From Basidiobolus meristosporus CBS 931.73 (lineage: Eukaryota > Basidiobolomycota > Basidiobolomycetes > Basidiobolales > Basidiobolaceae): a stretch of DNA of 36,820 nt. A program made the translations under genes and the position numbers. The notes below the pieces were generated by a model, which saw only the letters and a program-made list of their open reading frames with translations, was not told where the DNA came from and ran no database searches. Below, piece by piece: positions 9,708-21,366 of this stretch. Numbering within the stretch: the first letter of the stretch is position 1; each line of letters opens with the position of its first letter. The DNA lies in contig MCFE01000778.1 of assembly GCA_002104905.1 (NCBI GenBank), forward strand, positions 1 to 36,820, read 5' to 3'.

Positions 9708-11089
9708 CTAAGGTATTCTCGTGGAACGAATCACCTTCTGTGCCTGATGTACCGGCGAGCGGGACGTATCGATGTTCACGATCTGGTATTGACGATTCTT
9801 CGATAGCTGGCGCAGGCTACATCTGAACATGCTCATCGCCTCGTGGGCATCTCTGCCTCGGACCGAAGCCAGGTTCCGGGGTGGGCGGTTGCCGGGATCG
9901 AACAGAAGAAGGTTGCGGGCGCCGTTGGCCTGCTTCTCGATGCCAACAATGGTCCGGCTGTGGCCTGGGGGATGAAAGTCAGGGGGTTAGCCGCGGTCCA
10001 CTTCGGAGTCCCCATTTACCTACCTTGATGTTGAAGATAGAGCGGTGGCTTCTTGGTGATAACCACCCGGTGACGAGATCCAGATTCGCTGGAGGAGCTT
10101 GAACCTGAGTCGTTGCTAGTAAAGTAATTCTCCACCCACGTTAGGACGGCAGGGTGCGTGTTATTCTCTCCGGTGTATTTGTAGAAATCGGTGACCAGGC
10201 AGCTGCGCAAGCGGTTGAGTACATGACGCTCTTGCGCTCGGTGCAAATCATGAAGGACGGTTACTTACCGAACGCCAAGGTATGAAAGAATGCAATAGAC
10301 TTCGGTTGCGCCAATCCACGTCTTGGTTCCGACCACATGGTTACCGAGCTGCGCTGCTCCTTCTGTATCGAAGCCTTGATATTGCGGCGTTGGATTAATA
10401 AGCTCCACAAAGAACGCCTATCCCTAAAGCAATTACCTGCTTCCCATGCATGCTCAAGTAGTTGCTGCAGTTGATGAACGTCAGGCATGGACTTCAGATT
10501 CAGATCGAATTCCTCCATGGCCAAGAGACAAGAAAGAAGCATCTGCAGATTGTGGTACCCGCATCCCCAGCTAGTGTCACGCTTGTCGTAGCTGATGTGC
10601 TTGGTAGCTGGATGGCAGAAGTAGACTACCGATTCTTCTTCCTCCGCAGAGGACTCGATCAAGGTTTTCAGCTGATCAATGAGAACTTTTTGAGGGGGAG
10701 GGCAAAATTACTGGTTAGTGGAGCAGTTCACAACGAGCGAGAGATCGGAGAAAGTCGAGGCACCTGTGTTCAGCTTGGGCTTGGGAGCTGCAAGAAACAG
10801 ATAGATTAGCCAACAATAGGTAAAGAACGGAGCAACCACCACTCCACCTACTTTCTAAGTGATTTCCGGCTGCTCCTCTTTTCGACGGATGCTCCTACAT
10901 GATACCCTATAGGTGAGCTGGTTCGCCCCAAGCAGATCAATCGAAGGGAAGTGGTACCTTGGAAGAGCCGGCTGGATTGGAGGGTTTGGGAGAGTACTGC
11001 TGAGAAACCTTCTCGTAATGGGAATTGACGTGGTGGTTTAGGAATGATTCATCACCATTAATATAGTTGTTACACACTGGGCACTCCAT
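9708..11089 (-). CDS. zup1-like C2H2 zinc finger / peptidase C78 protein
   Basis: Seven exons on the minus strand: 11089-10958, 10894-10852, 10787-10764, 10685-10437, 10374-10269, 10202-10024, 9964-9708. They join to 990 nt, 329 residues. The start is the ATG that opens directly into a C2H2 finger (MECPVC, then HHVNSHY, residues 1-25). The peptidase C78 domain follows from about residue 67 to the end. Cys108 lies in SWGCGYHN, His246 in GHSRTIVGIE, Asp267 in LLLFDPG, and Gln242 sits four residues before the His. This equals the Cys-His-Asp triad and oxyanion Gln of human ZUP1 (ZUFSP), including the 21-residue His-Asp gap. ZUP1 cleaves K63-linked ubiquitin chains; the sister family UFSP cleaves UFM1. 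The finger and the Gln favour ubiquitin as substrate. Human ZUP1 has more fingers and helical ubiquitin-binding arms, so this is a short form. Exon 3 is only 24 nt. Confidence 0.93.
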
Positions 11090-12254
11090 ATACTTTAAGA
11101 TAAAACTTAATACTACTCTTTGTTCCTGTTGACGATAAGTTTATTAGCATAGGCGGAGAGTCGCTACATGTGAAGGCGGGCTGGCCGCCCAAAAGTAAAA
11201 GGAAAGCCCATTACCTTGAATTAAGATTCAAGAGTTGAGATGGTGGTAGTACTAATAGTTGCTCAATAGACTAACTGGCAAAAAAATGCTGCACCTAAAT
11301 TCGGCGGAAAGGATAAATCCATCTTGGCTTTTATCATTTTCAACCGATTCCATTTGTTTGAAATGGGGCGGGAATCGATGATCTCAGCGGAGACTAGGAA
11401 TCGTGACCAGAGTACGATGCCGCCAACACGAACGTCATCGTATCCACCTCCATTTCGAATCATATAAACAATTCAGGGTAATCCTGAGGACTGGCCCTAT
11501 GGCCGGACTTTCCGGAATCGCTGGACTTGATCACCACTGAGCGTGCGCTGCGGGCCAATCACGCTTGGCCCAGATGATCCTTCTAGAAACGGCCCTCCGC
11601 GCTGCCAGCAAGCCGCCCAAGCCGACGCTTCTCTGCGGCGAGACGTCCAGCGAAGACGCTAGAACAGTGTCCATGCGGTGTCCTGCAGGATCCATGTGCG
11701 ATCTCTGGGCCTGTGGATAGTGCAATTGTCCTACGTGCTCAACAGGAGCGGCGGATCAGGATGGTGCCCCAGCCAGTGGACGCCATTGGCGAGGCTAAAT
11801 CGTAGGAAGCTTTGAGGTTTGCATGGCTGATTAGGGAGCAGCCAGATAATGTCCAGTGGATAATGGTGGTGGGATGCATGGCTGCAGATGCTGTGCTCCA
11901 GATCGTTTCTAACTGGATTCCTCTCTGGCTGTATCCCATTCACGGGCTGTGGCCTGCACCAGGAGAATCCCGCTTGAGGGCAAATTGTTCTTGATTGAAT
12001 CTATTCTCCTATTATCACTCTCCTCGGAGGTTTTGCTTGATTGCTCTGATAAAGACTGAGCCCCCGCCGTTCAGCCAGCCACTCCCCTTACTCTCTAAGC
12101 TTCGTACTCCAGCAAGAAGTGTTATCCAGAAGCATCCACTATCGTACCAAATAGACTGCCCTGCTCACCCTTTTCTACTCAAGAGGTGGCATAGAACCTA
12201 GCTTTGCGCGAGTGAACCCTGTACCAAGCCAGCCCGGTTTATTTTGTTGCATAG
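11090..12254. other. divergent intergenic region between the zup1-like gene and CHS7
   Basis: 1165 bp containing both promoters. Short open frames occur on both strands (for example 11463-11263 minus and 11812-11994 plus), but none shows a known domain or splice continuity, so no gene is called. The last 200 bp before CHS7 are moderately pyrimidine-rich. Confidence 0.6.
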
Positions 12255-13448
12255 ATGCCTAGCTATTTTGGAAACTTCAACGACATATGTCGTATTGTCC
12301 CTTTGACTGTTTGCCCATTACTGGGAGCTAATGGGAACGGCATCGAGGCTCAGTGCTATGCTCGTAACTTCGAGTTTTCTGGACATTATTTTTTCGAATT
12401 CGGTAAGGTCTGAGTAGCGTTCTCCAACCCTTCACCCTGACTCACGTCGAGAATAGCTGCCGTGGTGATTTACATCGCTGCCCTGGTGATGGCGGTCATA
12501 ATGATATACCATATCAAGACGAAGTACACAGCAGTCGGTAGGAGGCTGGTTTCACGCGCAAGTTCCCTGATTGATGGTCCCTAACTAACCTGAATATCAA
12601 GGTCGAAAGGAGATGGCGTTCTTCTTCTACCTGTATTTGCTTACTACTTTGGTTGAGATGTTGCTTGTTTCTGGCGCCATCCCCATCGTATCCAGCTTGT
12701 ATCCCGTAAGTAGTCTCCAGGGCCACCCACCCTGCCGGCGCACCGTAGTAACAGCCGTTTGCTATAATTAGTGGTTTGCAGCCGCCCACGTCGGTCTGGT
12801 GTGTGCCTCCATCTGGTGTCTGTTGATGAATGGGTTTGTGGGATTTCAGATTTACGAGGACGGGACAGCACTATCGCTCTGGGTAATCTTCGATGGCTAG
12901 CACCAGGCATGGGACTGCGCTAATTCCTCTATCTGCAGCTACTGCGCCTCTCGAGCCTCTTTGTTCTTGGCGGGGTGTACTTCGTTGCAATCGCCACTTT
13001 CAAAAACATCACCGGCTTCTTCGGACCTACCAAGCAGCTTGTCCTATGGATCGTTTATTTCGTCTTCAATGCCGCGGCGATATTGGTGTACTTCGTGATG
13101 CAGCTCGTACTGGTTATCAAGACGCTTGACGACAGATGGCCTTTAGGTAGCGTGGTATGGTTCGGTTCACCGCAGCATGTATGCTAACCAGTCGTGTCTT
13201 TAGGGGATATCCTGTTTGCGTTTGCCTTCTTCGCCATCGGGCAGTTCTGCCTCTACGTGCTCTCGAGGGACATATGCGTTTACGCGAACCATTACATCGA
13301 CGGCATGTTCTTTGGGGTTCTGTGCTCGTTGTTGGGGGTGATGATGATCTACAAGTACTGGGACTCCATCACCAAGGAGGATCTCGAGTTCAGCGTTGGC
13401 AGTAAAAATGTACAGTGGGATTACAAGGGGGCCAACTATGCGTACTAA
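12255..13448 (+). CDS. CHS7: chitin synthase export chaperone CHS7
   Basis: Six exons: 12255-12402, 12457-12537, 12602-12705, 12772-12882, 12939-13146, 13204-13448; 897 nt, 298 residues. The protein starts [20 protein letters not shown] and has the family landmarks [53 protein letters not shown] and [16 protein letters not shown]. Seven membrane helices can be drawn at about residues 50-69, 82-104, 112-136, 149-169, 185-210, 219-240 and 250-274. Chs7 is an ER membrane protein that lets chitin synthase (Chs3 in yeast) fold and leave the ER for the cell surface; that role is known from yeast and filamentous fungi. Length and motifs are normal and the chain is unbroken. The start is the only in-frame ATG before the conserved N-terminus. 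Confidence 0.96.
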
Positions 13449-14870
13449 GCCGTGTTTGCAGTGCGCACACTGCTGCCATGTATGCTGCGCCTCCCACCAT
13501 AGAGAGCCCCTCGATTTCATCTCCTTTCATACCACCCAATACCCATGAGCACTACAGGGGCTTTCTTTTGGGACGGGTGAAAGCCTTTCGTCCCCTCTCT
13601 TCTCCGTCATTACACCACTCGGAACGTCACCGAACTATCTCCAAACAAAATGCGCAGCCGTCACATGATGGCTGGACTCCGTTTCGTCCACTATCTTTTA
13701 GCATCCCCGCCTCGTATTGCTACCCATCTTATAAATTATCCTGGTGTTAACATCCAGGCTATCGTAAACATTGCACTGTCCCATGAGATCGCTGTTCATC
13801 CAGCCCGCAGTAAGCACCCTAATTGTTGACGACGGTGACTGCTTTCACTGAACAAAATGACTGGTGGGACAGCAGTGGCTAGCGAGACACACTAGCCAGC
13901 ACCCGTGTACAAACCCAGGCTGAAATAAAGTTAACGATCCAGGAAGAGACTCCTGTTACCCAGGCCTTGGCTCAGTGCCAGCTAGCCACATGGTTGGTCC
14001 TAATTTGTGCATGATTCTACGAAATGGCCCATGCACAGCTCTCTCTAGCCTCATTGCAGTTGGAAGGTATAGGTAATGCAAATCGTCCCTAATGGGAAAC
14101 CCAAGAGTGAGCTCCACCCTTAATTGGGAATCGTGGCATGCCAATCACAACACCCCTTTCTTTGCTCTACCAGCTCAGTCGTCTCGGGCATCCTACTGCA
14201 CGCCACGCCTGGCCGTCCATTAAGGCGACTACACAGCCCAAGATATACTCCTGTGCACCGACCCACCAACTCGCTTATTGAAGCAATCACGACCACTTCC
14301 ACCGGGCCCTCTCGCCTTGGACGCGGCCAGGACTCCGGCGCTCTCTAGATGCGCTCATCTGGCCCGGCGAAAGCGTAATTTCGGGGAAGGGCTAGTGGAG
14401 AAGCCTACGAATTTGAAGCATTTTATTGGAGAGGACCTCCTCTGGTGAGCAGACCAGACCCTGCGTGTTCCAAATGTAACAGCACACGGAGGCTTAGGCT
14501 TCTAGGCCGCCAGAGCGGTATACTCACGCGGAGCAACCGCCAAAAACTCGTAAGGCAATCTATGGCGAGACTTCACTCTGTATGTTAGTCACCCATTCTG
14601 TCCTATGCAGGCACCATACGCGCATAGATGGATATATCAAGATCAATGGAGATCGAATTCGAGCCACAGGAATGAGGTTGAACCGTTCTCAATTGATTAG
14701 ATTGGAGATGGGAGATCAGAATCTTGAGCAGTTGATGAAAATTTTATTCAAAAAACGTGGATCAGCTAGATTAACTGGCCTGCCTTATTAGTGTAATCGA
14801 AGCTAACCATCCATTTAGGTGGGCTTCTCTCTAAATTTCTGCTTCTCCAATACACCTTACTCCTGACATT
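13449..14870. other. intergenic region between CHS7 and PUB1
   Basis: 1.4 kb with no supported gene. AATAAA occurs at 13924-13929, but it is 475 bp past the CHS7 stop and may not be used. A 69-codon plus-strand frame (14582-14791) just before PUB1 shows no family features. Confidence 0.55.
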
Positions 14871-16762
14871 ATGGATCCCTATGCTACACAAGCCGTTCCC
14901 AACCCTGCTATGATGGGAATGTCCCAACAAGAAGAGGGCTTCAGAAGTTTGTACGTCGGTAACCTCGATCCCAGAGTGACCGATTATATGCTGTGGGAGA
15001 TTTTTGCTACCGTAGGCCAAGTCATCAGTATTAAGATCATCCCCGACAAGAGTGTAAGTAGTTGCGTTGTATTGAGTACTTACGACATGCCAGGGTAGCT
15101 GGCGTCTCCCCCACTGCGTATCCCTTACAATCCCCGGACTCAATGAAAAGCAGACCTCAGCGAGCTTCTTGGGATACGATAGAACAGCCAAGTTGTTTCC
15201 ACCTCACCCCAGCACCCTCCTTCTCCTTTTCCCTGAATGCTTTTCGTCTCTGTTCGCCTTGATCCAAAGCCCTGCCACTGACTTGCTTTTGGATCTTTGC
15301 TTTAGTATGCTCACGGAGGGTTGAACTATGGTTTCATTGAGTTTATTGATCACTACTCTGCCGATCAAGCCCTCCAGACGCTCAACGGTCGTAAAATCTT
15401 CAACTCCGAGATCAGGGTCAACTGGGCTTTCGCTGGTGCCAACGCTCACAAGGAGGATACCTCAAGTGAGTGTTAGCTAGGTTGGGTGGGCGATGGTTTA
15501 CTTCGGCGACTCACTCTGGTTTGAATTCATCTAGGCCACTACCATGTGTTTGTCGGAGATTTAAGTCCAGAGGTCAACGATCAGGTGTTGGCACAAGCGT
15601 TTAGCGCTTTTGGTAGTATGTCGTAAGTAGTTTAAGCCGAGACGTTCCCCTTACATTCAGGGTTGGCTCGCTTTACTAAATCTCCGCTCCTAGTGATGCT
15701 CGCGTTATGTGGGACATGAACTCTGGAAAGTCAAGAGGGTATGGATTTGTTGCCTTCAGAGAAAAAGCCGTAAGTAGGATGCCGTGAACTCTACCAATTC
15801 GATGACTGATAAAACGAAATCTATCCGTTAGGATGCTGAGCAGGCCATCAACACGATGAATGGTAGGGAGCATGGAGCATCCGTGCGTTTCATTAGACTT
15901 ATCACGAGATTCCCATTTAGGCGAGTGGCTGGGAAGTAGAGCCATCAGGTGTAACTGGGCAAATCAAAAAGGAGCGGCCTCTACTGCCACAGCGGGTGCA
16001 CCAGCAGGTTGGTTCCCTCTTAGCGGTTGGGTCATAAGATTGCGTGTTAATCCCATCTCTCTATACCAGCTACCGCGTCCTACAAACAACCAATGACCTA
16101 CGAAGCAGTAGTTACACAAAGCCCTCAACACAACACCACCATTTATGCTGGCAATCTAGCACCTTACACCACTCGTAAGTATGGGGGCTTCCACTCCACA
16201 CCGGGCATTCCCACTGATCCATCTTTTCTTGTAATCGGTAGAGGAGCAACTGTACCCTCTGTTCCAGCAATACGGCTATATCATTGATATTCGTATGCAG
16301 GTGGATCGTGGTTTCGCCTTTGTCAAGCTCGACACCCACGAAAACGCTGCCATGGCCATTGTTTCGCTCCATGGAGCCGTGGTCAACGGAAGACCCCTTA
16401 AATGCTCGTGGGGTAAGGACAAGCCATCGGATTCTACCTCCACCCCATCATACCCTCAACAATCCTATGGTTATATGGCGCCCATGTACTCCATGTATCA
16501 ACCACAGGCATACGCTGCGCCGGGTGCTGAGGCGGCCGATCCCAACGCCCAAACTGCACCTGGCGCTTGGGACGGCTACACCATGTACGATCCCTATGGC
16601 CAATATTATGGAGCCTATGGAGCACCTGCTGCATACGGCGTTCCAGCCGCTGATCCCAATGCCACTCCCACCCCTCCTGCTCCTGGAAACCCAACAGCAG
16701 CGGCCGCTCACTCTGCTGCCAGCGGCGCAGGTGAAGCCACAACCCAGTCCACTGGCTACTAA
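14871..16762 (+). CDS. PUB1 / TIA-1-like RNA-binding protein, three RRMs
   Basis: Eight exons: 14871-15053, 15306-15465, 15535-15622, 15694-15769, 15832-15862, 15921-16007, 16070-16174, 16242-16762; 1251 nt, 416 residues. Three RNA recognition motifs are complete. RRM1 has RNP2 LYVGNL (27-32) and RNP1 LNYGFIEF (67-74). RRM2 has VFVGDL (119-124) and RGYGFVAF (158-165). RRM3 has IYAGNL (233-238) and RGFAFVKL (266-273). From about residue 318 the tail is rich in Pro, Ala, Gly, Tyr and Gln, typical of low-complexity tails that drive stress-granule assembly. The order and spacing match yeast Pub1, fission yeast Csx1-type and animal TIA-1 proteins, which bind U-rich RNA and affect mRNA stability, translation and splicing. 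Exon 5 is 31 nt. Intron 1 (252 nt) is about four times longer than the others in the window. Confidence 0.94.
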
Positions 16763-18551
16763 GCAGCCAGCAAACACCGAGATCCGCCATTTATTCCACA
16801 TTTATGTACCAGCGAAATTAGGAGGGTCACACCATTTATAGAAGCATAATCCACTTTCTTGGGGATACTTCGGAGGAGGGGGGAAGCGAGAGGCATCTGG
16901 TGAATTTTTGTCTACGCTTCCATTGATTTTGGGGGAGGAGCGAAAATCTTCATTTGAAATTGGTTTCTAAACAAAAGTATTCAATGTACATTATCGCAAG
17001 AAGTAATTCTCCCATAAACCTACCCGATGAAAGTGATACGATGTCTAGTGATTTGCGTCCCCTTGCTCCTGCTGCACGTTGGGTGCACCTATCGATTATG
17101 CTCGTAATTGCCGGGCTACTGGGAATCTGGCATCCGGCCAAACGGTTCGCACCCAGATGCGGGAATTGCTTGGAGCCCGAGCAGTCGCTTCTGGACCATG
17201 TACCATGTAGCCCTGACTACTCCATGCAAGCCCTGGTTTCGGGTTAATGAACTCAATCAGACTAATTATGCTCGGCCCAATCAGTGTGGCCCAATCGTCC
17301 ACCGTTCAACGTCATTGTTATCCAATTCAGGTCATATGGGATGATTACTAGGGGTTGCAGTGGGCAGGGTGGTTAGACCCGCCTGCTCAGCGAGTTGGAT
17401 TTTGGAAGCTTGGCTCCCACCGTGGGCCAGACGAAACAACTTCCTGGGGGAGGCACTCACCTTGTTAATTGCCATGGGTTTGGCATTAATGGTAACATTA
17501 CTAGTCACTGACACCGTGGCATAGTAGAGTCCCCCGGTTTGGCGTTGAGTTGTCTAGGCATCCCTGCGATTGGCTTCCAATCAGAGCCCATCGTTCGCAG
17601 TGGTCAGGAAGCGATGGCTGACTGCTCATGTGCAGCTGTTGTCATTTCCATCAAGTCTGAGGTTCACAGGTTGCTTCGAGCTATCACCAGCAGATCGTTA
17701 CATTTTCAATAATTCCTTTTACGTGCGCGGTGGTAAATGTATGGAAGGTGCCTTCTATTGGAGATTCGTTGCCTGCACCATCCTCGTGTCACCATCTGGT
17801 AGGGGTACAGTAACTGTTGGCTTGGGATTCTCTCTCAAGCAGTTATTGAGGTAACTTGCGATCGGAGGGTTGGGGTGATTTGTGGATTTCGTTCCCAGTG
17901 ACCGGGTGCCAAAGTCACTCTCCGAAACTCTCCCGCAGGGTGCCAGTGGGATTTCGTGATTGCTATTGCGAATGCCTGGGCTTCATGCAAGTATTTGATG
18001 AGATCCGATGGGGTGACCTTGGGAGATATGGATCAGCGTTAAGAATCTCCTTTGTCTATACATTAAGAAACAATGCTCACTCGATGCCTCGTTTCTCTTG
18101 ACACGAATGGACCCTGATGCCAGGCGTGGGGTGGTTATTTGCTACAATCGATTAGGTGTATTCTTTCCAGAGGTACACCATGTGAATACTATCTCGGTAA
18201 TTCGTTCGATTAAATATGCAGATTACCCGCTAAATAGCCACATTTTCAATTTACCTATATCTTACGGCAACAAGTTCGATGGAGGTCGACTACCCAATTC
18301 CACCATCCTTTGCCACTCTGTGTTCAACCTGGAAGTAAAAGTGTTCTCTGAAACCAACCCCCTCACTCTCCTCCTTGCCTCCAACCAGCCTACCCAAAGT
18401 CCAGCCATTCCCCAAACCTACACTCACCCCCCTCCTGCCTTTGCCTTCCCCCTCCCAGAATTGCCCTTTTCCTCCCACGCCTCCCTAACTTTCCTGTCAC
18501 TCCCCTTGGAAACCCCGAACCAAACTTCGCTAACTTTCCAGACCTTCGATA
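16763..18551. other. intergenic region between PUB1 and VAC8
   Basis: 1.8 kb without a supported gene. From about 18355 to 18540 the plus strand is strongly pyrimidine-rich, the usual look of a fungal core promoter and 5' leader, right before the VAC8 start. Long frames here (such as 18098-18649) come from this low-complexity sequence and run across the VAC8 start in another frame. Confidence 0.6.
18355..18540 (+). promoter_or_regulatory. CT-rich promoter/leader tract of VAC8
   Basis: About 185 bp in which C and T greatly outnumber purines on the coding strand, ending just upstream of the VAC8 ATG at 18552. Such tracts commonly mark transcription start regions in filamentous fungi. No TATA box is evident within it. 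Confidence 0.45.
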
Positions 18552-20918
18552 ATGGGTGCTTGCTCGAGCTGTTGTCTTGGTGGTATGTGAGTTGGCCTTT
18601 TCTCCCCGTGACTGTCTCTGATTTGCTGTTTTCTCTGCCTTCTAGATAAGCAAAGAGCAGGTCTATACGAGCCGTTGCTTCAGGAAAACGAGCGGGAAGC
18701 CGTGGCGGATTTGCTTCAGTACTTGGACAGTATGTGGGAGCCCCCGCTGACGTTGTTGCCCAACCCATCCTCACGCAAACACTTGTCTTTCAGGTCGAAC
18801 CAGGGGCGACACCAACTTCTTCGACGGAGACCCGTTGAGGGCGTTGTCCACACTCGCCTTTTCGGATAACCTGGACCTCCAGCGCTCCGCTGCCCTCGCC
18901 TTCGCCGAAATCACAGAAAAAGGTTTGTCCGAGTAAGAGTAGCGCAGTCGACGACCCTCCAGATGGATTGACGCTCCCCTTCCCCTTCCCCTTACCTCAA
19001 TAGATTCCCGGGAGGTTTCTAGAGAGGCGCTTGAACCCGTAATGTTCCTTCTCCAATCTTCTGACGTAGAGGTGCAGCGTGCGGCATCCGCCTCCTTAGG
19101 AAACTTGGCCGTTAATAGTAAGTGCAACGCATGGTTGGGGAGAAATACTTGGTTCGGTCTAATCCCAGTTCCGGTCGATAGCGGAAAATAAGCTTCTGAT
19201 CGTAAGGATGGGCGGGCTTGAATCCCTCATCCGACAAATGCTCTCACCCAACGTAGAAGTCCAATGCAACGCGGTTGGCTGCATCACTAACCTTGCTACC
19301 CACGGTAAGCTCCCTATCTCTACGGTCAGACACAACCATCCGTAGTGCCGCACGTTCATCCTCAACTCTCCGCTTAGACGAGAACAAAGCCAAAATTGCT
19401 CGCAGCGGTGCCCTCATCCCTTTGACGAAGCTGGCACGCTCGAAAGATATGAGGGTTCAGAGAAATGCCACCGGCGCATTGCTAAACATGACCCACTCAA
19501 GTAAGTGTCTCTCCCGTGTTACCAGAAGCCATCAAGACCTAAGGAACCCATCGTGAACAGTCGAGAACCGTCAGCAGCTGGTCAATGCCGGGGCCATTCC
19601 TGTCCTCGTCAGCCTTCTCAACTCCCCTGACACGGATGTCCAGTACTACTGCACCACCGCGTTGAGCAATATCGCCGTTGATGGTAATCAAGAGCTCATT
19701 GCCTGGATTGCGCATGCGAACCACCTCCACTAATCACCTGATGCTTCTAGTTGAGAATCGGAAAAAGCTGACCCAATCCGAAACCCGACTCGTCAACTCC
19801 CTCATCGGACTGATGGAGTCCACCTCGCTCAAGGTGCAATGCCAGGCGGCGCTGGCGTTGAGAAATTTGGCATCCGATGGTTAGTGGCCTCCGGTTCGGT
19901 TTCCCTGGACTTGGCTAACCTCTTTTGCCCCCCCCACCGCTGCCCCAGAGAGGTACCAGCTTGACATTGTTCGCTCAGACGGCCTGCCCCCATTGCTTCG
20001 CCTTCTCCAATCCTCCTTCCTTCCGTTGATACTCTCCTCTGTCGCATGTATCCGGAACCTCTCCATCCATCCCCAGAACGAAGCGGCCATCATTGCCGCG
20101 GGATTTGTCGGGCCGCTTGTGGAACTCCTGGGCTACGATGAGAACGAGGAAGTGCAGATCCATGCCACGAGCACCCTGCGAAATCTGGCCGCCAGCTCGG
20201 AGAAGAACAAGAAGGCGATCGTCGATGCGGGTGCGGTGGAGAAAATCAAGGAACTGGTCCTCGAGTCCCCGGTGGCTGTCCAGAGCGAGATGACCGCGGC
20301 CATTGCGGTCCTGGCATTGAGTGGTAAGTGGAATCTTCGCCTCGGACGGCAAGCGCGTCATCTCACATCCACATGATCCCCCATCCCCTCTAGACGAGCT
20401 GAAAAGTGTGATGCTGCACAAAAGCATCTTCGCCGCGCTGGTCCCGTTGACCCATTCGGAGAATCCGGAGGTGAAAGGGAACACCGCGGCCGCGATAGGC
20501 AACCTGTGCACCAAGGTGGACGACATCAGCCCATTCCTTCAGGCGTGGGAGGAGCCCTCTGGTGGACTTCATCAGTATCTAACGCAGTTCCTGAACAGCC
20601 AGGACACCACCTTCCAGCATATCGCGGTCTGGACAATCGTTCAGTTCTTGGACATGAAAGGTACAGTGGGCAGGACTTGAACATCGCCGACAGGACCTAA
20701 CTTGACCTCACTTTGCCTCTGCAGACGCCGATCTCACTCGGAAGATTGCCGAGTCTGACTCGCTCATCGCGGTCGTGAGGAACCTGGCCACGCAAGCCCC
20801 CGATGCCGTCGAAGCCGAACATACCTCTGGCGACGCGGAAGAGGCCGGGGATGAGACCGAGATCTCGGCGCTCGCCAGGAGAGTGCTCAGTATTATCGAG
20901 TCGGAGACGACCCACTGA
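18552..20918 (+). CDS. VAC8: vacuolar armadillo-repeat protein VAC8
   Basis: Eleven exons: 18552-18582, 18646-18729, 18794-18922, 19004-19117, 19182-19304, 19378-19500, 19561-19683, 19751-19879, 19949-20323, 20394-20660, 20725-20918; 1692 nt, 563 residues. The N-terminus [10 protein letters not shown] is an SH4-type lipidation signal: Gly2 for myristoylation and Cys4, 7 and 8 for palmitoylation, as in yeast Vac8. ARM repeats fill residues of about 45 to 500, with the family stretches [55 protein letters not shown] and [16 protein letters not shown]. An acidic tail closes the protein. Vac8 sits on the vacuole membrane and acts in vacuole inheritance and fusion, nucleus-vacuole contact and autophagy through partners such as Vac17, Nvj1 and Atg13 (known from yeast). 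All ten introns are phase 1. It faces EDE1 tail to tail. Confidence 0.97.
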
Positions 20919-21032
20919 GGAAGACGAAACACCCTCCCCCTCCACGTCTCCCGTGAGGACCTGATGTGTGTTCGAGGCACCTCTATTGAAGAAAATGTAA
21001 AGGAAACCCTAGGAAATAGTTTTGACCCACTT

Positions 21033-21038
21033 AATAAA
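21033..21038 (+). terminator. polyadenylation signal of VAC8
   Basis: AATAAA 114 bp past the VAC8 stop, in the convergent spacer to EDE1. Confidence 0.55.
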
Positions 21039-21242
21039 AACCATGCTCTCATCTGGTTGGTAGTCGGCGCACATACTGTATAGGGTGGGCACGTAGGTGG
21101 TTTGGGTTCCCCTCCATCCCAGCATCTCGATACTGGAAGGTGTATCCAGGGTAGGAAGCGGTGGGCTTGATGTGCAACGTGGAGACTAGTGTAGGCATTG
21201 AGTAACCTCTGAATTCTGGGATTCCTGGTGTGGATCAAATGG

Positions 21243-21248
21243 TTTATT
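21243..21248 (-). terminator. polyadenylation signal of EDE1
   Basis: AATAAA on the minus strand (TTTATT on plus), 119 bp past the EDE1 stop. Both genes end within the same 448-bp spacer, but the two signals do not overlap. Confidence 0.5.
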
Positions 21249-21366
21249 TCTTGACTTTGCATCATGGCTGATGGCAGTGTGTGTGAGGGATGCTTCATGG
21301 GGGAGGAATCAAGTTGGGGGAGTGGAGGCGCGGGTGGGGAAGGGGAAGGGGTGAGGGCTGCTGGGC

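Noticed and set aside
11731-11994. Overlapping frames between the zup1-like gene and CHS7
   Set aside because: No domain, no splice partner and no codon bias supporting a gene.
16284-16841. Long overlapping frames on both strands over the PUB1 tail
   Set aside because: Shadows of the repetitive Pro/Ala/Gly-rich coding sequence of exon 8.
18098-18649. 183-codon frame upstream of VAC8
   Set aside because: It arises from the CT-rich promoter tract and crosses the VAC8 start in another frame.
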